A model generated the notes under the pieces. The model was not told the origin of the DNA and ran no database searches. It saw only the letters and a program-made list of their open reading frames with translations. A stretch of DNA of 32,168 nucleotides from Xenococcaceae cyanobacterium MO_167.B52. GTDB taxonomy: Bacteria > Cyanobacteriota > Cyanobacteriia > Cyanobacteriales > Xenococcaceae. A program made the position numbers and the translations under genes. Below are positions 1 through 6,985 of the stretch, in pieces. How positions within the stretch are numbered: the first letter of the stretch is position 1; each line of letters starts with the position of its first letter. The DNA is taken from NCBI GenBank assembly GCA_030065315.1, contig JASJDB010000014.1, positions 1 to 32,168 on the forward strand, given 5' to 3'.

Positions 1-1
1 C

Positions 2-1006
2 ATGAAAGAAGCAATTAACTATGCCTACAACAAAGGAGTAGTAATCGTTGCTGCTGCGGGCAACTCTGGAGAAAATGCTTCTGGTTATCCAGCTAGATAC
101 CCCAAAGTAATTAGTGTATCTGCTACAGGTGCTTCAGGAGAAAAAGCATCCTATTCTAACTATGGTGCAGGAGTTGATATTGCAGCCCCAGGAGGAGATG
201 AAACCGCCCAAATTTTGCAAAATACCATCGATCCCAGTACGGGAGAATCGATCTTTTTGGGGGCAATGGGAACAAGTATGGCATCGCCCCATGTAGCAGG
301 AGTTGCAGCCTTAATTAAAGCTAGTGGCATATCTGAACCTGCTGCTGTTTTAGAAGTTCTCAAAAAATCTTCTCGCAAGGTTACAGAAGACCCCTTAAAC
401 TATTTTGGTGCTGGTCATTTAGATGCTAGTGCAGCAGTTAAGTTAGCCTTACAAGGACAAATTACTTTTCGGGATTTCTTCCGTTGGTTAAGAGATAATG
501 GTTATCTCAACCCTCGCTTCTGGATTGATGGAGGTGCCGTAGCTCTATTGCCCAAAGTACTTATGGTATTGGGTTCTTATCTTTTAGCTTGGTTCTTAAG
601 AGTCTATTTTCCCTTTAGTTGGGCATTAAATACTGGTTTGATTTTTGGTAGTTCTGGCTTATTTCTCTTACAAGGATTATACGTTTTTGATCTTCCTCAA
701 TGGCCCTTCCGTCTTGCTGGTAGCTCTATCCCCGAATTAGGAAATGTAGTAATGGCAGCACCGAGTTTTAATCCCATATTTGCTAGTGTCCTAATTCCTT
801 TTCTCTTAATTACTCTTCTTTCAGGAAATGCTACAGGGAAAAAATTTGCTATCGGCTCTTGTCTAGGTGTTGCCATGTGTCTAGCTATTAGTGCGGTCAT
901 CGATCCTGCGGTGTGGGGTTTAGGTGCTGGTACCATAGCTCGCAGTTTCTTGGGAGTTAATGCTTTACTCTGTTTTGGATTAGCTTATTTGGCTAGTAAG
1001 GAATAA
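2..1006 (+). CDS. Subtilisin-like S8 serine protease with C-terminal membrane domain (5' partial)
   Basis: This is the 3' part of a gene that begins before the window; the reading frame is open at base 2, so the first Met here need not be the start. The first ~150 residues are the end of a peptidase S8 domain: the oxyanion-hole Asn is in AAAGNSG (N21 of the visible part) and the nucleophile Ser is in GTSMASPHVAG (S92). The Asp and His of the triad would lie upstream and cannot be seen. From about residue 178 the protein becomes hydrophobic, with roughly four or five membrane segments (about 178-200, 207-228, 255-275, 281-300, 312-331). Many subtilases are secreted and soluble, so a multi-pass tail suggests a membrane-anchored protease. 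The zinc-ribbon gene 52 bp downstream may be cotranscribed. Protease identity is firm; the topology is inferred from hydrophobicity by eye. Confidence 0.9.
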   Translation: MKEAINYAYNKGVVIVAAAGNSGENASGYPARYPKVISVSATGASGEKASYSNYGAGVDIAAPGGDETAQILQNTIDPSTGESIFLGAMGTSMASPHVAGVAALIKASGISEPAAVLEVLKKSSRKVTEDPLNYFGAGHLDASAAVKLALQGQITFRDFFRWLRDNGYLNPRFWIDGGAVALLPKVLMVLGSYLLAWFLRVYFPFSWALNTGLIFGSSGLFLLQGLYVFDLPQWPFRLAGSSIPELGNVVMAAPSFNPIFASVLIPFLLITLLSGNATGKKFAIGSCLGVAMCLAISAVIDPAVWGLGAGTIARSFLGVNALLCFGLAYLASKE

Positions 1007-1058
1007 TCAAAGACAATCAACTTTCTGAAGCATACTATTAACTACTCAAGATTAATCT

Positions 1059-1313
1059 ATGGCTTTGAAACCCTGTAAAGTTTGCGGTACTCTCAATGCA
1101 GAAGGAGTTGAAACCTGTCTGAGTTGCGGTCATGATCCAGAAAAAAGCAAAAGACCAGCTATATTCCGTTATTTAGCAGTTGCTATAGTTCTTTGTTTGG
1201 CTTTACCTGTTGCATCAGGATTAATTAACTGGATTTTGCTGCAACTAAAACCCGAATCTCCTACTCCATCTCAACCTCAAGTTTCTTTGAGGGAAGTTGG
1301 TAAAAGTAATTAA
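1059..1313 (+). CDS. Small zinc-ribbon protein with one membrane segment
   Basis: An 84-residue protein. Two CxxC pairs (CKVCG at 6-10 and CLSCG at 19-23) form a compact zinc-ribbon-like knuckle at the N-terminus. A basic stretch (EKSKRP) follows, then one strongly hydrophobic segment at about 35-62 and a short Pro/Ser-rich tail. The ribbon would face the cytosol if the positive-inside rule holds. It lies 52 bp after the membrane protease and in the same direction, so the two could share a transcript. No enzymatic motif is visible, and the function is unknown. Zinc binding is inferred only from the cysteine spacing. Confidence 0.7.
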   Translation: MALKPCKVCGTLNAEGVETCLSCGHDPEKSKRPAIFRYLAVAIVLCLALPVASGLINWILLQLKPESPTPSQPQVSLREVGKSN

Positions 1314-1426
1314 ATTAAAGGTTTGCAATGCAGCCTATTGTTATCCGCTTGACGCTCCAAATCACCAACAGGGATTTTTTCTACAATAAAAAAGCACCTT
1401 AACACCTTGGGGAAAATTTCGTAAAC

Positions 1427-2807
1427 ATGGGCAAAACAATACCGAAGATAGAACAACATTTCTTCAAAAAACTTCAGTGGATTATTGATCCTGTGAATTA
1501 TATGGAGACAGCTTTCAAAGATTATCCCGATTTGTTTTTGGGTAGAGTTTCTGGCTTTGGTGATCAAATTGTATTTGTCCATAATCCTGAAGCATTACAA
1601 CAAATTCTCATAACTGATCGCGACAATTTCCCCGCTTTGGGTAAAGATAATAGCATTTTAAAACCGATAGTTGGTAGTAATGGGATCATGATGCTAGACG
1701 GAGATCGCCATAAAAATCGTCGCAAGTTACTTCTCCCTCCTTTTCATGGGGAGCGAATGCAAGCCTACGGTAAATTAATTTGTGATATTTCCCAAGAAGC
1801 TTTTGACCAATTGGACTTAAATCAATCATTTACCGCCAGAAAAATCTGTCAAGATATCTCTTTACAAGTCATTCTAGAAGTAGTTTATGGTTTGAAAGAT
1901 ACTCCCCGTTCTCAGAAATTGCGCCAATTAATCGCTAAGATGGCGGATGTATTTCGTTCTCCATTAACCTCCGCTTTTCTGTTTTTTCCTTGGTTACAAA
2001 AAGACTTAGTTAGGTGCCTGGAGTCCCTGGGGTAATTTTTTGCGACAACGAAAAGCAATCGACAAAGCGATTTATGAAGAGATAGAACAGAGGAAAGCTC
2101 ATCCTGATGGCTCCCGTCAAGATATCTTGTCTTTACTAATGTCTGCAACAGATGGAGCAGGAAACTACTTGAATGTATCGGAACTGCGAGATGAATTGAT
2201 CACATTGATGTTGGCTGGACATGAAACTACTGCTACAGCTATGTCGTGGGCTTTATATTGGATTCATCATCTACCAGAAGTAAAGCGTAAATTAGTCGCA
2301 GAACTTGATAGTTTGGAAGACTCTAGTGATTATATGGCAATCGCTAAATTGCCCTATCTCAATGCAGTGTGTCAAGAAACTCTCCGTATTTATCCTGTGG
2401 GAATGTTGACTTTTACTAGGGTAGTCCAAGAAGCAACAGAAGTATTAGGCTATGAATTTAAACCAGGACAGATAGTAGCTGGATGTATCTATTTAGTGCA
2501 TCGGAGAGAAGATATTTATCCTGAGCCTAAACAATTTAAACCAGAACGGTTTTTAGAGCGTCAGTTTTCTCCTTATGAATTTATCCCCTTTGGAGCGGGT
2601 TCTCGTCGCTGTATTGGAGAAGCTTTAGCACAGTTTGAACTCAAACTTGCGATCGCAACTATTATCAAGAATTATGACCTAGCCTTGGCTGATCATAAGC
2701 CTGAATTCCCCCAAAGGCGAGGAATTACTTTAGCTCCAGCTAAGGGAGTCAAAATGGTTTTAAAAGGAGTCAAAACTGTTAAAAGTCCTGATAAAGCGAT
2801 CGCTTAA
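1427..2807 (+). pseudogene. Cytochrome P450 (CYP110-like), frameshifted by a 4-bp tandem duplication
   Basis: Two consecutive frames together encode one P450 of normal length (about 460 residues). The first runs 1427-2035 and the second continues to 2807. The second part has every P450 hallmark: the I-helix motif AGHETT (2214-2231), the K-helix ExxR as ETLR (2376-2387), and the haem loop FGAGSRRCIG with the thiolate Cys at 2610-2612. At 2006-2013 the sequence reads TTAG TTAG. Removing one copy joins the frames into QKDLGAWSPWGNFLRQ; as it stands, the frame stops at 2033-2035. No other lesion is obvious and codon use is continuous, so the break is recent or is a sequence error. The family and the resemblance to the cyanobacterial CYP110 group, thought to oxidise fatty acids or terpenes, are recalled rather than computed. 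A truncated product would lack haem and be inactive. Confidence 0.9.
2006..2013 (+). repeat. TTAG tandem duplication that breaks the P450 frame
   Basis: TTAG occurs twice back to back, at 2006-2009 and 2010-2013. The extra copy adds 4 bp and shifts the P450 reading frame. A 4-bp direct duplication can come from replication slippage or from the clean loss of a transposon that makes 4-bp target duplications. No insertion sequence is present here now. Confidence 0.9.
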
Positions 2808-2831
2808 TTTAGAATGGGAAGAAAACTAAAT

Positions 2832-3086
2832 TTAAGATTTTTGATTTTTGCATTTGAATCTACCTTCAATAAAATCTCTTTTTTTAAGGTGCTTAGTTTT
2901 TCTTCCCGTTACTCTTTTGCGCCACATTCTGAAGCTAGAAGCTTTCATTTCTCGGCGCATCAAAGCAATAACTTCTTTTTCTTTTAATCCGTACTGTAAT
3001 TCTATAGCCTCAAAGCTTGTGCGATCTTCCCATGCCATCTCGACAATACGATCTATCGCTTTAGTATCTAATTTTGGAAGATTCAT
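2832..3086 (-). CDS. DUF2805 / TIGR03643 family protein
   Basis: An 84-residue basic protein that I recognise as the TIGR03643 (DUF2805) family from its opening, MNLPKLDTKAIDRIVEMAW, and the conserved core RTSFEAIE, LKEKEVIALMRRE and SSFRMWRKRV. The first two-thirds looks like a small helix-turn-helix-type helical domain (FEAIELQYGLKEKEVIALM). The tail is rich in Lys and Arg, so nucleic-acid binding is plausible but unproven. It converges on the broken P450 with 24 bp between stops. No function is known to me for the family. Confidence 0.8.
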   Translation of the reverse strand: MNLPKLDTKAIDRIVEMAWEDRTSFEAIELQYGLKEKEVIALMRREMKASSFRMWRKRVTGRKTKHLKKRDFIEGRFKCKNQKS

Positions 3087-3202
3087 TGAGATTTAAAATA
3101 TTAACTTGATTGTAATACACAAATCTTATCAATTTTCATAAGACAGAATCCAGGAACAGACAAAACAAGTTAAGCTATCGATAATGAATAAGATCGGCAG
3201 CT

Positions 3203-4153
3203 ATGAGACCAGAATTTGCGATCGCAGCTTATGGCTTAACTAAGAGATTTGATAATCAGATATCGGTCAACGACCTCGATCTCGAAATCAAAAGTGGGGA
3301 AGTTTATGGTTTAATCGGTGCTAATGGGGCTGGTAAAACTACTCTGATCCGAATGTTAGCAGGAGTAGAAGAGCCGACTTTGGGGGAAATATATCTTCAT
3401 GGCAATCTGTTCTCAAGAGACAGCAATAACCTCACCATCAAACGTAGAATTGGTTATCTTCCCGATGACTATCCTTTATATGATGATTTGACTGTCTGGG
3501 ACTACTTAGATTATTTTGCTAGACTGTATCGTATTCCTGCTTCTCGTCGTCACCATCGGATTTATGAAGTATTGGATTTGATTCAACTGGGTAATAAGCG
3601 CAAAAGCTTAATTGTCAATCTCTCAAGAGGGATGAAACAAAGGCTAAGTTTAGCCAGAACCATCATTCATGAACCAATACTACTATTTTTAGATGAACCT
3701 GTATCTGGTTTAGACCCCATTTCCCGAAGACAATTCCGTGACATTATTAAAGTTCTACAGGAAGCAGGAATGACAATTGTAATTTCATCCCATGTTTTAA
3801 GTGACTTAGCAGAATTATGTACTTCTGTGGGAATTATGGAATTAGGCTTTTTAGTTGAAAGTAGCTCTTTAAAAGATATTTGTCAGCGTTTTGCTCGCCC
3901 ACAAATTATCATTGATACTTTAGGCGATTTAGCTATCTTAGAAAGGGAACTTAAAAAAAATTCTTTAGTCAAAGAATGGGAGGTAATATCAGGAAGTAAT
4001 CGCTTGAGAGTAAATTTTGCAGGAGATAATTCAGATAGTGCTGAATTATTGCGATCGCTGATATTAGCTGGAGTTTCTTTAACAGAATTTCAATACACTC
4101 AAGAAGATTTAGAGACTATTTTCTTCAAATTAGGACATCAACAAGCCAGTTAA
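3203..4153 (+). CDS. ABC transporter ATP-binding protein
   Basis: A 316-residue ABC ATPase with all core motifs: Walker A GANGAGKTT (39-47), signature LSRGMKQRL (140-148), Walker B LLFLDEP (160-166) with the D-loop SGLD, and the switch His in SSHVLSD. After the ~220-residue nucleotide-binding domain comes a ~90-residue C-terminal extension typical of the CcmA/NatA-like group that pairs with ABC-2 permeases. The permease gene starts 21 bp downstream, so the pair most likely forms one exporter. The substrate cannot be told from sequence. A HIP1 site lies inside the first codons (3218-3225). Confidence 0.93.
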   Translation: MRPEFAIAAYGLTKRFDNQISVNDLDLEIKSGEVYGLIGANGAGKTTLIRMLAGVEEPTLGEIYLHGNLFSRDSNNLTIKRRIGYLPDDYPLYDDLTVWDYLDYFARLYRIPASRRHHRIYEVLDLIQLGNKRKSLIVNLSRGMKQRLSLARTIIHEPILLFLDEPVSGLDPISRRQFRDIIKVLQEAGMTIVISSHVLSDLAELCTSVGIMELGFLVESSSLKDICQRFARPQIIIDTLGDLAILERELKKNSLVKEWEVISGSNRLRVNFAGDNSDSAELLRSLILAGVSLTEFQYTQEDLETIFFKLGHQQAS

Positions 4154-4174
4154 GTTATCTCAAACCATATTGTT

Positions 4175-5857
4175 ATGACCAATCAACACAAGCTACTCGT
4201 AAAAGCCACCAAGTCAGTTGAGAATTTATCAGAGTTAAATCCTCAACTATTAAGAGAAATCAAAGGCAGACTTAAAGGCATTAATATTATAATTGCAGCT
4301 TGCTTATCCCTGATAGTACAACTATTTATTGTTATCAGTCGTTTGGGTAGATTACCAGACCTAAATTATGAAATAAAACAATACAGTCGCTACTGTTTTA
4401 GTTATGCAAAATCAAGGGAATGTCATACTAACTTGTTAGGTCATTGGGATATTAACTGGCAGTTGTTTTGGCTGGATAGTTTTATTGATTTGAGTATTGT
4501 AATTATTATTGCTTTATTGATTGGTGGAGTTTATCTACTAATTTCTGATTTAATTAAGGAACAACAAAGAGGAACCTTAAATTTTATTCAGTTTAGTCCT
4601 CAATCTGCTAGAACTATTCTTACTGGTAAAATTTTGGGAGTTCCTGTACTACTCTATTTAGCAATATTATTAACTTTTCCCTTACACTCTGTAGCAGCTT
4701 TTCAAGCAGGAATTCCTCTAAGTTTAATTGTGGGTTTTGATATTACAGTAATTGCTTGCTGTTGGTTATTTTACAGTTTAGCTTTATTTTTTAGTTTACT
4801 TAAAACTAACTTTATTGCATTTAAACCTTGGTTGGGTAGTGGAGCAGTTGCATTCTTTCTATTATTAACTATAAATAAATTTTCTTATAATTATAATGGA
4901 GTTAATAATAACATTTTAGACTGGCTATTTTTATCAAATCCAATTACTATCTTGTCCTATTATATTAACGATAGTAATTTATCTAGTTTTTATAATCATC
5001 ATCTTTCCGTTGAAAATCTGAGAGAAATTAGTTTTTATGGACAACATTTATGGTATGGCTCTAGTGCAGCCATTGGATTTATTTTAATCAACTACTGGAT
5101 TTGGCAGCATTGGATCTGGGTAGGATTAAAACGTTCTTTTGATAATCCCAATCATACCAATTTTAGCAAAAGTCAAACTTATTGGATGACTGGCTCCTTT
5201 ATGTTTTATGCTTTAGGGTTTACTTTACAAACAACCAAATCAGGAGAATTATTTGATAATTTTCTCCTATTGCAATGTTTCTTGTTATGCTTCTTTTTAG
5301 GGTTAATGGCTCTGTTGAGTCCCAAGTACCAAATTCTACAAGATTGGGCAAGATATCGTCATCAATCTAAAAAATCCCAGAGAATTTTAAGTCATGATTT
5401 ACTATTTGGAGCCAAAAGCCCTGGCATAGTTGCTGTTGCTATAAATTTAGCTATTGCCACTATATATACTATTCCAGCTTTACTAATTTTTGATTTTACT
5501 AAAAGTTCACAACGAGTGATTTGGGGATTGGTATTAGGAGTTAGTATTATCTTATTGTACGGATTGATTGTTCAATTTATTTTACTAACAAGACATCCTA
5601 AAAGAGCAACCTGGTCACTGATTACAGTTTTAACTTTAGTGATTATTCCTCCTTTATTTTTAGGGATAGCAGGAATACAAGATACTAGTAGTGCTTATTT
5701 CATTACATTTTTACCAACTTTAGCCATAGAAAATGCTCAGTTTTCTACTATTATCACTGTACTACTAGGTCAATGGTTAGCTATTTCCCTAACTGGATTC
5801 GCTATCACTAGACAATTGCGCCAATTGGGTAAAAGTGAAACTAGTATAATAAATTAG
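4175..5857 (+). CDS. ABC-2-type transporter permease
   Basis: A 560-residue integral membrane protein with about ten to twelve hydrophobic segments. The first is at about 36-56 and others fall near 105-127, 150-172, 180-208, 215-232, 290-310, 340-356, 365-385, 415-437, 447-470, 482-500 and 525-545. The motif IKEQQRGTLNFIQFSPQSA after the second segment resembles the coupling region of ABC-2 permeases (ExxxGTLexLl). It sits 21 bp after the ATPase gene and 6 bp before the next gene, so the three almost certainly form an operon. It is about twice the usual length of an ABC-2 half-permease, consistent with two fused halves. The substrate is unknown. Confidence 0.88.
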   Translation: MTNQHKLLVKATKSVENLSELNPQLLREIKGRLKGINIIIAACLSLIVQLFIVISRLGRLPDLNYEIKQYSRYCFSYAKSRECHTNLLGHWDINWQLFWLDSFIDLSIVIIIALLIGGVYLLISDLIKEQQRGTLNFIQFSPQSARTILTGKILGVPVLLYLAILLTFPLHSVAAFQAGIPLSLIVGFDITVIACCWLFYSLALFFSLLKTNFIAFKPWLGSGAVAFFLLLTINKFSYNYNGVNNNILDWLFLSNPITILSYYINDSNLSSFYNHHLSVENLREISFYGQHLWYGSSAAIGFILINYWIWQHWIWVGLKRSFDNPNHTNFSKSQTYWMTGSFMFYALGFTLQTTKSGELFDNFLLLQCFLLCFFLGLMALLSPKYQILQDWARYRHQSKKSQRILSHDLLFGAKSPGIVAVAINLAIATIYTIPALLIFDFTKSSQRVIWGLVLGVSIILLYGLIVQFILLTRHPKRATWSLITVLTLVIIPPLFLGIAGIQDTSSAYFITFLPTLAIENAQFSTIITVLLGQWLAISLTGFAITRQLRQLGKSETSIIN

Positions 5858-5863
5858 GTTTAG

Positions 5864-6781
5864 ATGAAATTTTCTCTGCTCCATAAATTCCAAGGTGCTT
5901 ACCTCGGTTATTGTATTGGCAAATTATTATCCAGTAATCATACAGTTAAGAATGAATTTGTCAGTAGCAATTTGATACTTAAAGATTTGGTCAATGATTT
6001 AGATAATGATTTAACAATATACCAAAAGTATTTTTTTCAGGATAAAGACTTCACTATCAGTGATTTTACTCTAGATTTATTGCTCTGGATTCTTCTATAC
6101 CATGACAATTGGTATCATTTACACTATCTAATTAATCAAGTTCGGGAAAAAAATAATTTTAAGAGGGAAGATCAGGAACTAATAGAACTTTGGGTTGATC
6201 AGGTTATTTTAGCTCTTACAGAAAAATTAGATATTAATAATCCTGTACAACAGACTATTAGTAGGAGAAAATTACAACATAGTTTGAATCTAGAACAATT
6301 AGAATTAATCAAATTAGCTTTGTTTCAAGGACAAACTTCTAAGCAATTCTTAGACATATTACTTACTCAAACTAACGATTATTCCAGAATAGAATTGCTT
6401 TTTTCTCTATATTTATTTTGGACTATTCCCGAAGATTTTTCTTTGATTATCCAAAGAGGAAATGCCGTATCTCAAAAATTTTGTAATACAGTGGGTCTAA
6501 TAGGTATTTTAGCAGGATCATACAATAGTTTATTAGGAATATCTCCTTACTGGCTTAGTTTATATCAAAATCAACATGGCAATTGGAGTAAAATTATCGA
6601 TCATTGTTATCCAGAGATGAGCAATGATGTCGCTATGATTAAAAAACTATTTAATTTCTGGTCTGGAGTGTACCATCATGATGACAATAATTTTCAATCT
6701 CTGGTAATTGCTACTCCCAATAGTTTTCAAGCTCGCTCTAGTCTAGAAATTGTTTCTCAACAAGAGTACAGATTAGACTAG
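5864..6781 (+). CDS. Degenerate ADP-ribosylglycohydrolase-like protein
   Basis: A 305-residue protein starting only 6 bp after the permease stop, so translation is probably coupled. The opening MKFSLLHKFQGAYLGYCIGK matches the start of ADP-ribosylglycohydrolase (DraG/ARH) family proteins (xxRFxGxLLGxAxGD). A later segment, NTVGLIGILAGSYNSLLGI at about 208-226, resembles the family's DTDTxxxxxGxLxGAxxG helix. The metal-binding Asp residues expected in both places are not present (GK for GD, and CNT for DTDT), so it is probably not an active hydrolase. The assignment rests on these two motifs and on my recollection that such a gene often follows this ABC pair in cyanobacteria. A noncatalytic partner of the transporter is a reasonable guess only. 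Confidence 0.55.
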   Translation: MKFSLLHKFQGAYLGYCIGKLLSSNHTVKNEFVSSNLILKDLVNDLDNDLTIYQKYFFQDKDFTISDFTLDLLLWILLYHDNWYHLHYLINQVREKNNFKREDQELIELWVDQVILALTEKLDINNPVQQTISRRKLQHSLNLEQLELIKLALFQGQTSKQFLDILLTQTNDYSRIELLFSLYLFWTIPEDFSLIIQRGNAVSQKFCNTVGLIGILAGSYNSLLGISPYWLSLYQNQHGNWSKIIDHCYPEMSNDVAMIKKLFNFWSGVYHHDDNNFQSLVIATPNSFQARSSLEIVSQQEYRLD

Positions 6782-6985
6782 ATAGATAGTCTAAGTAAAT
6801 CAATTAAATGGGGAGAAGGATAGCAAAATCAGGGAAACTTATCAAAATGTGCCAACAATTTTCCCTTGGCTTGTTAGATAACATACTAAACAAAGTATTA
6901 TAGGTGATAATAGAGTCATAATTAAAATTAGTAGTATACATCCTCACACAAATTCAATAGCCGACTGCTTAACAAGTCTTTCTCT

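Noticed and set aside
2006-2035. Programmed ribosomal frameshift in the P450
   Set aside because: There is no slippery heptamer or downstream structure typical of programmed shifting. A simple TTAG duplication explains the break and P450s are not known to be made this way.
2848-3096. Plus-strand 82-residue protein
   Set aside because: It overlaps the DUF2805 gene on the other strand, whose sequence is clearly family-like; this one has no recognisable features.
6782-6985. 31-codon frame starting at 6808
   Set aside because: It has no family-like features or hydrophobic segment and no ribosome site; a chance frame is likely.
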